Shown here one piece after another: positions 1 through 8,884 of a stretch of DNA of 18,951 nt. Source of the stretch: GCA-2715645 sp042095375 (GTDB taxonomy: Bacteria; Bacteroidota; Bacteroidia; Cytophagales; MED-G16); assembly GCA_042095375.1 (NCBI GenBank), contig JBELBJ010000023.1, positions 1 through 18,951 of the forward strand. Reading direction: 5' to 3'. Positions within the stretch are counted from its first letter, which is position 1. Every line of letters begins with the position of its first letter. The translations under genes and the position numbers were made by a program. The notes beneath the pieces are model-generated. The model did not search any database, was not told where the DNA came from, and worked only from the letters and a program-made list of their open reading frames with translations.

Positions 1-1594
1 TTTTTTAATTCAACCAATAAATGGTAATTATATTACTTACAGCTGGAATGAAGTTGGAAATCAAGCTAGAAAAATTGCAAATAAAATAAATAGTTTGAAT
101 CTTAAAAAAAATTCAAAAATTGCCATCATATCTAAAAACTGTGCTCATTGGATCATTGCTGATCTAGCAATTATGATGAGTGGTCACATATCCGTTCCAA
201 TTTATGCTAATGTAAATGCAGAAACTACAAAATATATTTTAAATCATAGTGAATCAAAACTAGTATTTATAGGAAAATTAGAAGAAAGTGATTGGAAAGA
301 AATTAAAAAAGGAATACCCAATAACATTAACAAAATTAATTTTGGATATTATGATTTATCAAATACAAGTGGAATAGAAAAATGGGAAGATGTAATTAAT
401 TCAAATTCATCAATAAATGATAGTCCAAAAAGTAATTTAGATGAAATTTTTTCAATCATTTATACCTCTGGAACAACTGGAATTCCAAAGGGTGTTGTTT
501 TGAAGTATTATTCAGCTTCACTTGCAACTCAAAACTTAAATAATATTGTTCCTCTCGAAGAATCTGAAAGGTTTTTTTCATATTTGCCATTATCTCATAT
601 TGCAGAAAGAGCTTTAGTTGAATTCGGAGGAATTTTTTCGGGTGGTACAATAAGTTTTGCTGAATCCTTAGATACATTTTCAGATAATTTAAAATATACA
701 AAACCTACAGTATTTTTTGGTGTTCCAAGAATATGGACGAAATTTATGTCTGGTATTTTATCAAAGTTTTCGCAAAAGACTATTAGTTTAATTTTATCAA
801 TACCTATTCTAAATTCGCTTTTCAAATCTATAATACAAAAAGCTCTAGGACTTAATAAAGCTAGAATTTGCATTACTGGTGCGGCAGCAATCCCCGTTCC
901 AACTCTAGAATGGTATAAAAAATTAGGAATATTGGTTTATGAAGCCTATGGAATGACTGAAAATGCTGCTTGTTCTCATGGTAATTATCCTAATAATATA
1001 AAATTTGGATATGTTGGAAAGGCAATGCCTAACACCGAAGTGAAAATCACTGAAAAAGGTGAAGTTATTATGAAAAATGGATGTGTAATGGAAGGCTATT
1101 ATAAAGAACCTGAAAAAACAAGAGAAATTATCAAAAACGGGTATTTATATACAGGAGATAAAGGAGAAATTGATGAAGATGGTTATTTAAAAATTACTGG
1201 TAGAGTTAAAGATATTTTTAAAACCTCAAAAGGAAAATATGTTGCTCCAAACCCAATAGAAATGAAGTTTAGTAAAAATAAAGATATAGAACAAATTTGT
1301 GTAGCAGGTATGAATTTAAGTCAACCAATTGCTTTAATTGTACTTTCAGAAAATGCAAATAGAGAGGATAAGTTAAGTTTAGAACAAAACTTAATTAAAA
1401 CATTAGAAAATGTTAATCAACAAATAGACAAGCATGAACAAATTGAAAAAATTATAATTATGAAAGATGCCTGGACTACTGAAAATAATATTTTGACTCC
1501 TACTATGAAAATAAAAAGATCAAAACTTGATTCTATTTATGAAAAAGAATATCCTAAATGGTATGAAATGTCTCAAAAAGTGATTTGGGAATAA
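1..1594 (+). CDS. Long-chain acyl-CoA synthetase (AMP-binding), 5'-truncated by window edge
   Basis: Activates long-chain fatty acids to acyl-CoA through an acyl-adenylate, feeding beta-oxidation or lipid synthesis. The reading frame is open back to base 2, and the translated upstream part (including TYSWNEVGNQARKIA) matches the usual N-terminus of long-chain synthetases, so the gene begins outside the window; the TTG at 95 is internal. About 530 codons are present, so roughly 50-60 N-terminal residues are missing if it has normal family length. Family motifs in order are the phosphate-binding loop YTSGTTGIPKG (bases 461-493), the adenine-site motif YEAYGMTEN, the YTGDKGEIDEDGYLKITGR block with the ribose-binding Asp and hinge Arg, and the long-chain-type FKTSKGKYVAPNPIE. 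A detail that differs from the common pattern is LKYYSA after the P-loop, where many homologues have LTHxN. It is convergent with trhO across 8 bp. The exact fatty-acid chain preference is not visible. Confidence 0.93.
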   Translation, partial: FLIQPINGNYITYSWNEVGNQARKIANKINSLNLKKNSKIAIISKNCAHWIIADLAIMMSGHISVPIYANVNAETTKYILNHSESKLVFIGKLEESDWKEIKKGIPNNINKINFGYYDLSNTSGIEKWEDVINSNSSINDSPKSNLDEIFSIIYTSGTTGIPKGVVLKYYSASLATQNLNNIVPLEESERFFSYLPLSHIAERALVEFGGIFSGGTISFAESLDTFSDNLKYTKPTVFFGVPRIWTKFMSGILSKFSQKTISLILSIPILNSLFKSIIQKALGLNKARICITGAAAIPVPTLEWYKKLGILVYEAYGMTENAACSHGNYPNNIKFGYVGKAMPNTEVKITEKGEVIMKNGCVMEGYYKEPEKTREIIKNGYLYTGDKGEIDEDGYLKITGRVKDIFKTSKGKYVAPNPIEMKFSKNKDIEQICVAGMNLSQPIALIVLSENANREDKLSLEQNLIKTLENVNQQIDKHEQIEKIIIMKDAWTTENNILTPTMKIKRSKLDSIYEKEYPKWYEMSQKVIWE

Positions 1595-1602
1595 ATTTAA
1601 AA

Positions 1603-2571
1603 CTAACCTTTTATCTTTCTTAATTTATTTTTATAACCAATATAAGGGTTATAGCCATTAAGTGATTTTTGATAATTTCCTGAGCCGTTATAATCTCTAG
1701 TTTTTTCATTTTTCATACAAGATTTTGAACAACACCCGTTAAATAATCTTGCTCCATTTTGAGACATTGGCACATGAATATTACATTCTGGATTAGCACA
1801 ATTTACCATTCTTTCTGATGGTTGACCAGTTATATAACATTTTGATATTATTGAGGGATTAGATTTATTGATATCAACTGTTAATCTATCATCAAATACA
1901 TAACATTTTCCATCAAAATCATAACCATCTTCTTCTATACCATATTTTATGATTCCACCATGAAGTTGATATACATTTTTAAAACCTTTTTTTAATAAAA
2001 AGCCACTTGCTTTTTCACACTTAACGCCACCCGTACAATAAGTAATTATTTTTTTATTTTTATATTTTTTTAATTCATCTATTTTAATCTGAAATTCTCT
2101 AAAATTTTCAATATCTAATGTAACAGCATTTTTAAATTTCCCAACATTATATTCATAATTAGATCTTATATCTAAAATCACAACGTCCTTAGGTTTATTT
2201 TTTAAAATAGTTTTAAATTCTTGTGGTTCCATGTACTTACCAGACAATTTATTAGGATCTACATTGTTAATTCCAGAGTTTACAATTTCATTTTTTAGTC
2301 TTACATTTAATTTATTGAATACATTTTTAGAATGTTTTGAAACCTTAAATTCAACATTTTCGAATCTCTTATCTGAATATATTTTTTTCATGTAATTTTC
2401 ACAATCATTTTTTTTTCCAGAAATTGTTCCATTTATTCCTTCTTCTGATACAATAACTCTCCCTTTTAAATTATTATTTATACAAAAAAGATGATGGTTT
2501 TCTCTAAACTTATTTGGGTTAGAAATATTTGTATAACAATAATATAGCAGAACAAAATAACCTCCTTTCAT
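1603..2571 (-). CDS. trhO: TrhO (YceA/UPF0176) rhodanese-family tRNA uridine hydroxylase
   Basis: In studied bacteria TrhO makes 5-hydroxyuridine at the wobble position U34 of certain tRNAs, using oxygen. The 322-residue length is normal for the family. The N-terminal acylphosphatase-like region has the signature VIVSEEGINGTISG (residues 40-52 region). The rhodanese domain spans about residues 115-210 and has the active-site loop CTGGVKCE with Cys179 and Cys185. A Cys-rich tail follows (Cys245, 258, 263, 280, 281, 285), as in homologues. The ATG overlaps the pyrF stop as ATGA, suggesting translational coupling, and it is the last gene of the minus-strand run. The ATG start fits the family N-terminus (xxYFVLLYYxY). 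A perfect Shine-Dalgarno-like AAAGGAGG lies in codons 2-4, inside the gene rather than before it, and is probably coincidental. Confidence 0.93.
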   Translation of the reverse strand: MKGGYFVLLYYCYTNISNPNKFRENHHLFCINNNLKGRVIVSEEGINGTISGKKNDCENYMKKIYSDKRFENVEFKVSKHSKNVFNKLNVRLKNEIVNSGINNVDPNKLSGKYMEPQEFKTILKNKPKDVVILDIRSNYEYNVGKFKNAVTLDIENFREFQIKIDELKKYKNKKIITYCTGGVKCEKASGFLLKKGFKNVYQLHGGIIKYGIEEDGYDFDGKCYVFDDRLTVDINKSNPSIISKCYITGQPSERMVNCANPECNIHVPMSQNGARLFNGCCSKSCMKNEKTRDYNGSGNYQKSLNGYNPYIGYKNKLRKIKG

Positions 2572-3374
2572 AATAAATTATATTTTTTTAATAAGGATTG
2601 CATCTTAGTTTGAATACTTTTTACTTTATCATTTATTTTTATTTCAAAATTTTCTGAAGAATCAGCGTAAATTATATTTCTAGAATTATTTACCAATAAA
2701 CCACAGTCACTTGTAAAACCTAACTTGCTTATGGTTCCTAAGCTACCTCCTTGGGCACCAATACCAGGGACTAGCAAAAAATGATTTGGAACTAAATTTC
2801 TGATTTTAATTATATCTTTTTCATTATTTGCACCTACAACATACATTAAATTTTTGTTACTTGTCCACTCCTTTGATTTATTTATGACTTCTAAAAATAA
2901 ATTATTATGTTTTTGGAAATCTTCAGATCCTTGATTGGAAGTTAAGGCTAATAAAATTACCCATTTATTTTTATATTTTAAATAAGGTTGAATTGAATCA
3001 TAGCCCATATAAGGTGAAAGGGTAATTGCATCAAAATTCAATAATTCAAAATAAGTTTTTGAGTACATTTCAGATGTATTTCCAATATCACCTCTTTTAG
3101 CATCTGCTATTTTGAAAATATTATCAGGTATATAGTCCAAAGTTTTCTTTAAAGAATTAAACCCTGATGCACCCAAATATTCATAAAAAGCTAAATTTGG
3201 TTTATAAGCTATAACATAATCAGAAGTAGCATCTATTATTATTTTGTTAAACTCAAAAATTGGATCGTCGTATTTAAGAAGATGTTTTGGAATTTTGTTT
3301 AAATCAGAATCTAAACCGACACACAAATAAGATCTTTTTTTCTTAATATTTTTATAGAGATCTTTTTTATTCAT
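2568..3374 (-). CDS. pyrF: Orotidine 5'-phosphate decarboxylase, group 2
   Basis: Catalyses the last step of de novo UMP synthesis, OMP to UMP plus CO2, in the cytoplasm. The 268 residues and the sequence pattern fit the longer group 2 form of the enzyme. The catalytic motif DAKRGDIGNT begins at Asp91, with Lys93 and Asp96 as the charged active-site residues; Asp22 (VGLDSD) and Lys58 (AYKPN) are the other usual contributors. Near the C-terminus, LVPGIGAQGG is the phosphate-binding loop. The gene lies 3 bp after the LolA-like gene and overlaps trhO by 4 bp. Three genes upstream in the same run is pyrD, so two enzymes of one pathway are probably co-transcribed, separated by ftsK and lolA. Confidence 0.96.
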   Translation of the reverse strand: MNKKDLYKNIKKKRSYLCVGLDSDLNKIPKHLLKYDDPIFEFNKIIIDATSDYVIAYKPNLAFYEYLGASGFNSLKKTLDYIPDNIFKIADAKRGDIGNTSEMYSKTYFELLNFDAITLSPYMGYDSIQPYLKYKNKWVILLALTSNQGSEDFQKHNNLFLEVINKSKEWTSNKNLMYVVGANNEKDIIKIRNLVPNHFLLVPGIGAQGGSLGTISKLGFTSDCGLLVNNSRNIIYADSSENFEIKINDKVKSIQTKMQSLLKKYNLL

Positions 3375-3377
3375 AAA

Positions 3378-4016
3378 TTATCTAAAATCAATAATCTCAA
3401 TATCTGGGTATTTTGATGAATCAAAAACAAAAAAATTATCATCAATTTTTTCTTCTTTAAATTCATTTATTTGATAAACATATTTAGTATTTGATTTATC
3501 AAAAACAGAAAAGTTGAACATTGAAAAATTAACTTTTTTTATAAGAATTAATATTTTATAATAACTTTTAGATTCATCTTCAGGATATAATTCAACTTTA
3601 TAGTGTTGATTATCCTCATCTAAATAATTTTGTTCAAATCCATTTTTATATAAATCAAAAACATTATTTAATGAAATTTCTTGATCATCAGGTTCAAAAG
3701 TAGAAATATTCACTTCATTAAGCTCAGGAATATATGTCCAAACAGTTTTGCCATCATTAATAATTTCTTGCCCTTCGATCTTTAAAAAATATTTTTCATC
3801 TTTAATAATAATTTTTCCTTCAAAAGAATCTTCAATATTTTCATCTAAATTAATCATAGAATATTGAAATTTTGAAGAGAAACTATTCATACTTTTATAT
3901 AAGTCACTCATTTGATTTAATATTTCAATAGCTTTTTTATCATTTTCTTGAGAAAAAGAATTCTCAAGAAAAGAAAAATTCATTATTAAAATAACTGCAA
4001 AAATTAATTTATTCAT
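3378..4016 (-). CDS. LolA-like outer-membrane lipoprotein carrier protein
   Basis: Probable periplasmic chaperone that takes lipoproteins from the inner membrane to the outer membrane. It has 212 residues from the ATG; a TTG directly upstream is in frame but less likely to be used. A signal peptide is clear: MNK, a hydrophobic stretch, then SFSQ with likely cleavage near residue 23. The mature part shows the LolA half-barrel pattern: an amphipathic start (AIEILNQMSDLYKSMNSF), strand FEGKIIIKDEKYFLKIEG, then the NDGKTVWTYIPELNEV block that is characteristic of LolA-type proteins in Bacteroidota. It follows ftsK by 29 bp, an arrangement common in Bacteroidota, and precedes pyrF by 3 bp. LolA proteins are poorly conserved in sequence, so the family is secure but a specific cargo is not. 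Confidence 0.85.
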   Translation of the reverse strand: MNKLIFAVILIMNFSFLENSFSQENDKKAIEILNQMSDLYKSMNSFSSKFQYSMINLDENIEDSFEGKIIIKDEKYFLKIEGQEIINDGKTVWTYIPELNEVNISTFEPDDQEISLNNVFDLYKNGFEQNYLDEDNQHYKVELYPEDESKSYYKILILIKKVNFSMFNFSVFDKSNTKYVYQINEFKEEKIDDNFFVFDSSKYPDIEIIDFR

Positions 4017-4045
4017 CAATATGTTTTTTATTAATATACGTAAAA

Positions 4046-6451
4046 TTATTCAAGTTCGTTTAATAGTTTTTCTAAAGAATACTCATCAGGAATTAAAACT
4101 TCTCTAGCTTTACTTCCTTCAAATGGACCTACAATCCCTGCAGATTCTAATTGATCAATTAATCTTCCTGCCCTATTGTAACCTAATTTAAGTTTTCTTT
4201 GAATTAGTGAAGTACTACCTTGTTGATGTAAAACTAATAGCCTAGCAGCCTCCTCAAATAGAGCATCTCTATCAGATAAATCTACTTCCTTTAAAGATTT
4301 TTCATTTTCATCAATATATTCTGGAAGTTTATATGCTGACTCATAGCCTCTTTGATCTCCAATCCAAACACATATATTCTTTATTTCATCAGTATCAATA
4401 AATGGTCCTTGTAATCTTACTAAATCAGATCCCTCAGAAAGTAACATATCTCCCATTCCAACTAGTTGTTCAGCCCCACCAATATCTAAGATAGTTCTTG
4501 AATCGACTTTTGATGTTACCCTAAAAGATAATCTAGCTGGAAAATTAGCTTTTATAACACCAGTAATAACGTTAACAGAAGGTCTTTGGGTAGCAACTAC
4601 CAAATGTATGCCAATAGCTCTAGCAAGTTGAGCTAATCTTGCTATTGGGTTTTCTATTTCTTTTCCGGCGGTCATCATCAAATCTGCCAACTCATCAATA
4701 ACTAAAACTATATATGGTAAAAACCTATGACCTTCATTTGGGTTTAGTTTTCTTTTTTCAAATTTTTCATTGTATTCTTTTATGTTTCTTGCCTGTGCAT
4801 CTTTTAATAGATTATATCTAACATCCATTTCTATACATAATGAATTTAATGTATGAACAACCTTTTTTGTTTCTGTTATTATGGCTTCTTCACTATCAGG
4901 TAGTTTTGCTAAAAAATGTTTTTCAATTTTATTGAATAACGTTAGTTCAACTTTCTTTGGATCAACTAAAACAAACTTTAATTGAGATGGATGTTTTTTA
5001 TATAATAGTGAGGCTAACATTACGTTTAATCCTACCGATTTTCCTTGACCTGTTGCACCAGCAATCAATATATGTGGCATTTTTGTTAAATCAGAAACAA
5101 AAACTTCATTTGAAATTGTTTTACCCATAATTACAGGTAAATCATAATCACTTTTAACAAATGCTTCTGTTGTCATTACAGATTTCAAATCAACCATTTG
5201 TCTATTTTTATTTGGAACTTCAATTCCAATAGTTCCTTTTCCAGGTATTGGAGCAATAATCCTAATTCCAAGTGCAGACAAACTTAAAGCAATATCATCT
5301 TCTAAGTTTTTAATCTTAGAAATCTTAATTCCTGCTTCAGGAACAATCTCATAAAGTGTCACTGTTGGTCCAATAGTAGCTTTAATTTTTGCAATTTCAA
5401 TTTTAAAGTTTTTTAAAGTTTCAACTATTTTATCCTTATTAGACTCTAATTCTTCTTGTGAGACTTGAATTTTTTTGTCAGGATAATCTTTTAGAGAATC
5501 TAGTTTTGGATACTTATAAGAAGATAGATCTAATTTTGGATCATATATATCAATCTTTGATAATCTTTCAGGATCATCAAATTTTTCAACTTTTAATTCT
5601 AAATCATCTGAATTTTCTTCTTCTTCTAAGGATTTATCAACAACTGAGGGAGTTTTATTTGAATCTATTTTTTCTTTTTTTATATTCAATTCATCAGTAA
5701 TTTCATCTAAGTCATTTAACTCTTCATCTTTATCAAAATCTTTATTTTTAGTCTCAATATCTTTATCTTCATTGCCTTCATCTTCAATTATTTTTTCTTC
5801 AGTTTGATCAGCTTCTACAATAGAATCTTTAGTTTTTAAAAATGAAAAGTTAAAAAAAGAGATAGGAATAGAAAACGAATATATTTTAAATTGATATATA
5901 AGAAAAATAAATAGTAATAGCAATAAAATTAAAGGAGTAGCTAAACCAAATAAATTTTGAAATAATAAAGCTAAATTATGACCAATCTTTCCTGAATAGA
6001 ATGAAAGAAATTCATTATTCTCAAATATGGTTAATATAAAGCCCATTAATGAAGTAATCCAGATTATAAAAAAAATACTGAAATAAGTGATATAAGAAAT
6101 TGAAAAATTAAAATCTTTAAATACTAATTTTAAACCAGAACATAAAAACAAAGGAACTAAAAGGATTGAAGCAATACCAAAGCCTTCATAAATTAAGTAA
6201 TGAGATACAAAAGCCCCAAAGTATCCCAACCAATTCTCAACTTCTATTCCTGCATCTAATATAGAAACATCTGATACTATAAGATCAAAATCTAATTTTC
6301 CTGTGAAATAAAAAGAGATAGAAGAAAAAAGGATAAATATTGAAAAAAATAGAAAAAGTGATCCGAATACTATTTTAACTTTATCCTTATTACTTTTTGA
6401 ATCAGAGGTTTGATCATCTAATTCTTCATTACTATAAAAACTATCAGACAT
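4046..6451 (-). CDS. ftsK: DNA translocase FtsK
   Basis: Septum-anchored ATPase that pumps chromosomal DNA at division and activates XerCD recombination at dif. It has 801 residues. The N-terminus has four predicted membrane helices (about residues 27-50, 90-111, 119-143, 160-188). A very acidic linker rich in Asp, Glu and Lys follows (about 210-300), unlike the Pro/Gln-rich linker of E. coli. The alpha/beta motor begins near residue 325; Walker A is GATGQGKS (465-472) and Walker B is LVIDELAD with Asp586 and Glu587. The C-terminal winged-helix gamma domain (about 735-801, with HQQGSTSLIQRKLKLGYNRA) reads KOPS-type polarity sequences and contacts XerD. It sits in the same run as xerD, with pyrD between, so motor and recombinase are probably expressed together. 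All key motifs are intact. Confidence 0.97.
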   Translation of the reverse strand: MSDSFYSNEELDDQTSDSKSNKDKVKIVFGSLFLFFSIFILFSSISFYFTGKLDFDLIVSDVSILDAGIEVENWLGYFGAFVSHYLIYEGFGIASILLVPLFLCSGLKLVFKDFNFSISYITYFSIFFIIWITSLMGFILTIFENNEFLSFYSGKIGHNLALLFQNLFGLATPLILLLLLFIFLIYQFKIYSFSIPISFFNFSFLKTKDSIVEADQTEEKIIEDEGNEDKDIETKNKDFDKDEELNDLDEITDELNIKKEKIDSNKTPSVVDKSLEEEENSDDLELKVEKFDDPERLSKIDIYDPKLDLSSYKYPKLDSLKDYPDKKIQVSQEELESNKDKIVETLKNFKIEIAKIKATIGPTVTLYEIVPEAGIKISKIKNLEDDIALSLSALGIRIIAPIPGKGTIGIEVPNKNRQMVDLKSVMTTEAFVKSDYDLPVIMGKTISNEVFVSDLTKMPHILIAGATGQGKSVGLNVMLASLLYKKHPSQLKFVLVDPKKVELTLFNKIEKHFLAKLPDSEEAIITETKKVVHTLNSLCIEMDVRYNLLKDAQARNIKEYNEKFEKRKLNPNEGHRFLPYIVLVIDELADLMMTAGKEIENPIARLAQLARAIGIHLVVATQRPSVNVITGVIKANFPARLSFRVTSKVDSRTILDIGGAEQLVGMGDMLLSEGSDLVRLQGPFIDTDEIKNICVWIGDQRGYESAYKLPEYIDENEKSLKEVDLSDRDALFEEAARLLVLHQQGSTSLIQRKLKLGYNRAGRLIDQLESAGIVGPFEGSKAREVLIPDEYSLEKLLNELE

Positions 6452-6480
6452 TCTTTTTTTTTACAAATTAAACAAATAGA

Positions 6481-7512
6481 TTAATTTTTTGATAATTCAT
6501 TTACCATAATTTTATTCATTCTTTTAACTAAACTTGGTCCTTCATAAATCCATCCTGTATAAACCTGAACTAAAGAAGCTCCTGCATTAAATTTATCAGT
6601 TATAGTTTTATGATCAGAAACACCGCCCACACCTATAATTGGTAATTTACCATTTGTTTTTTTTGAAATATATTTAATAATATCTGTGGATTTTTTATGT
6701 ATACTTTTCCCACTAATTCCTCCCTCCTCAAAGTATTTTGAATTAAATAAAATATTTTTATCAATTGAAGTGTTTGTTGCTACAATACCATCAATTTTTG
6801 ATTTTTCAACAACAATAATGATATCATCAATTTCATTTAAAGAACAATCTGGGGAAATTTTTAACAAAATTGGTTTTTTAATTTTATGTTTTTTATTTTC
6901 CTTTTGTAAATTATTTAATAAATCAAATAATAAATTTTTGTTTTGTAATTTCCTTAATCCAGGAGTATTGGGAGAACTAACATTAATCACAAAATAATCA
7001 ACTAAATAGAAAAGTTTTTTAAAACAAAATAGATAATCTTTCCATGCATCCTCATTTAAAGTATCTTTATTTTTTCCAATATTAGCACCAATAATACAAT
7101 CTGCATTTAAATTTACTAATCGTTTTGCAATTATTTCAACACCATCATTATTAAAGCCCATTCTGTTAATTAAAGACTTTTCACTATTTAATCTAAATAA
7201 CCTTGGCTTTTTATTCCCATTTTGAGGTTTAGGAGTGACAGTTCCAATTTCAATATGACCAAAACCAAATAATGAAAGTTCTTTAATCAAAAGAGCATTT
7301 TTATCGAATCCAGCAGCTAAACCAATACTATTTTTAAAATTTAAATTGAACATTTTTTTATGTAGGCTTTTGTTATTGTAAGAAAAATAAATTTTTAAAA
7401 TATAAGCCATAAAGGGAACCTTACAGATTATCTTAATAAGATAAAATGATAGATTATGTATAAATTCAGGAGGAAATAAAAAGAGTAAAGGCCTAATTAC
7501 CAACTTGTACAT
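6481..7512 (-). CDS. pyrD: Dihydroorotate dehydrogenase (quinone), class 2
   Basis: Oxidises dihydroorotate to orotate in UMP synthesis, with FMN as cofactor and a membrane quinone as electron acceptor. Its length of 343 residues and the amphipathic N-terminal extension (about residues 1-45, PLLFLFPPEFIHNLSFYLIK) mark the membrane-bound class 2 type. Core motifs are GLAAGFDKNA (residues 64-73), PRLFRL and NRMGFNN (around 103-122), and the catalytic Ser motif NVSSPNTPGLRKLQ (177-190, Ser180 by alignment with E. coli Ser175). Towards the C-terminus, TNTSID and GISGKSI lie at the substrate/FMN site, followed by PIIGVGGV. It lies 18 bp after xerD and 29 bp before ftsK. The quinone requirement implies a respiring cell. 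Confidence 0.96.
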   Translation of the reverse strand: MYKLVIRPLLFLFPPEFIHNLSFYLIKIICKVPFMAYILKIYFSYNNKSLHKKMFNLNFKNSIGLAAGFDKNALLIKELSLFGFGHIEIGTVTPKPQNGNKKPRLFRLNSEKSLINRMGFNNDGVEIIAKRLVNLNADCIIGANIGKNKDTLNEDAWKDYLFCFKKLFYLVDYFVINVSSPNTPGLRKLQNKNLLFDLLNNLQKENKKHKIKKPILLKISPDCSLNEIDDIIIVVEKSKIDGIVATNTSIDKNILFNSKYFEEGGISGKSIHKKSTDIIKYISKKTNGKLPIIGVGGVSDHKTITDKFNAGASLVQVYTGWIYEGPSLVKRMNKIMVNELSKN

Positions 7513-7530
7513 AATGCAAATATAATTCCA

Positions 7531-8427
7531 TTAACTCCTAGGATGAAATTCTTTTATAACTTGCTTTAAATATTCTCTATCTAGATGAGTATAAATTTCA
7601 GTTGTTGTGATAGATTCGTGACCTAACATTTCTTGAACTGCTCTTAAATCTGCACCACCTTCAATCAAATGAGTAGCGAAAGAATGCCTAAATGTATGCG
7701 GACTAACATTTTTATTTGATAAAGACTTTTTTGATATTTCCTTTACAATTAAAAATATCATTTCTCTTGAAAGTTTTCTACCATATCTATTAAGAAATAA
7801 AAATCCTTCATTGCCTTTTTTAATTTTTTTATTTTTTCTATATTCATTTTTATACATTTGAATGTGCTTTATTGCGTATTTACCTATAGGAACTAATCTT
7901 TCTTTTGATCCTTTTCCAATAACTTTAATAAAACCGACATCTAAAAAAAGATTTTGAATAGATAAATTAATTAATTCTGATGCTCTTAACCCTGAACTAT
8001 ACAGAGTTTCAATTATTGCTCTATTTCTGACTCCCTCCATAGTAGATAAATCTATACTCCCTAACAAAACATTGATATCATCAAGAGATAATACTTCAGG
8101 GAGTTTTCTCTTTAATTTTGGTGATTCAATTAAATCCATTGGATCTTTAGAAATTTTTTCTTCTAAAATTAGAAATTTAAAAAAAGATTTTAATCCTGAT
8201 ACTATTCTAGCTTGAGAAAAAGATGAAATACCTAATTCATTTAAATATTCTAGAAAATCATTGATTATAACTATATCTATCTTTTTAGGATCAGATCGAA
8301 TTTTTTTTATTTTAATAAAGTTTCTTAATTTTTTTACATCATTTAAATATGCAGAAATTGAGTTTTCAGATAAAGATCTTTCTAATTTTAGATAAGAATA
8401 ATAATCATTTAAATAAAATTTCCACAT
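7531..8427 (-). CDS. xerD: Tyrosine recombinase XerD (XerC/D family)
   Basis: Site-specific recombinase that resolves chromosome dimers at dif, together with a second Xer protein and FtsK. It has 298 residues, normal for the family. The N-terminal SAM-like core-binding domain spans about residues 1-90. All catalytic residues are present: Arg148 (SGLRASEL), Lys172 (GKGSKERLVP), His244 and Arg247 (PHTFRHSFATHL), His270 (LGHESITTTE) and the nucleophile Tyr279 (IYTH). The housekeeping context, with aroQ divergent at 30 bp and ftsK downstream, argues for chromosomal XerD rather than an integrase of a mobile element. Telling XerD from XerC by sequence alone is uncertain. It is the first gene of the minus-strand run, so the promoter probably lies in the short gap or within the start of aroQ. 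Confidence 0.93.
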   Translation of the reverse strand: MWKFYLNDYYSYLKLERSLSENSISAYLNDVKKLRNFIKIKKIRSDPKKIDIVIINDFLEYLNELGISSFSQARIVSGLKSFFKFLILEEKISKDPMDLIESPKLKRKLPEVLSLDDINVLLGSIDLSTMEGVRNRAIIETLYSSGLRASELINLSIQNLFLDVGFIKVIGKGSKERLVPIGKYAIKHIQMYKNEYRKNKKIKKGNEGFLFLNRYGRKLSREMIFLIVKEISKKSLSNKNVSPHTFRHSFATHLIEGGADLRAVQEMLGHESITTTEIYTHLDREYLKQVIKEFHPRS

Positions 8428-8457
8428 TGTTTTATCATTATTTTATAAATTTATCAG

Positions 8458-8877
8458 ATGAAATTAATAATAATTAATGGTCCTAATCTAAACCTTTTAG
8501 GGGTTAGAGAAAAAAAAATTTATGGAAATAAATCTTTTGAATCTTTTTTTGATGAACTTCAATCAAAGTATAATGAGATTTCCTTAGAACAATATCAATC
8601 AAATCATGAAGGAAAAATTATTGAAAAAATACAGGAAGTTGGGTTTTCTTATGATGGAATTATTATAAATGCTGGTGGTTTTACACATACTTCCATAGCA
8701 ATTAGAGATGCAATATCTTCAATTACTAGTCCTTGTCTAGAAGTACATATATCAAATATTTTATCTAGAGAAGAGTTTAGAAAAAATAGTTATTTATCAG
8801 AAGTTTCAGTAGGAATTATTTCAGGTTTAGGGATGAAAGGGTATGAATTGGCTATTCAATATTTTATATCAAAATAA
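8458..8877 (+). CDS. aroQ: 3-dehydroquinate dehydratase, type II
   Basis: Third step of the shikimate pathway: 3-dehydroquinate to 3-dehydroshikimate, in the cytoplasm. At 139 residues it is the small, usually dodecameric type II enzyme. The N-terminal signature NGPNLNLLGVRE (7-18) and active-site Tyr22 are present, as are QSNHEG (47-52), Asn71 in INAGGFTHTS with His77, and EVHISN with Glu95 and His97, then Arg108. In most relatives the Asn71 segment reads NxGAYTHTS; here it is GGF, a mild change beside the active site. It is divergent from xerD and 7 bp upstream of rnhA, so the two plus-strand genes are probably co-transcribed. Confidence 0.96.
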   Translation: MKLIIINGPNLNLLGVREKKIYGNKSFESFFDELQSKYNEISLEQYQSNHEGKIIEKIQEVGFSYDGIIINAGGFTHTSIAIRDAISSITSPCLEVHISNILSREEFRKNSYLSEVSVGIISGLGMKGYELAIQYFISK

Positions 8878-8884
8878 AATTTAA

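Noticed and set aside
95..1594. Acyl-CoA synthetase starting at the TTG at 95
   Set aside because: The frame is open to base 2 and the upstream residues match the N-terminal region of long-chain synthetases, so the gene starts outside the window.
4017..4019. TTG start for the LolA-like gene
   Set aside because: The adjacent ATG (4014-4016) gives a normal signal peptide, and TTG adds only one residue.
5458..5700. Plus-strand open frame inside ftsK
   Set aside because: It is antisense to the acidic linker of ftsK and has a low-complexity Leu/Ile/Phe-rich translation, so it is a shadow of that gene.
7531..8427. XerD as a phage or island integrase
   Set aside because: Length, core motifs and its housekeeping neighbours (aroQ, pyrD, ftsK) fit chromosomal XerD; no phage genes or att repeats are nearby.
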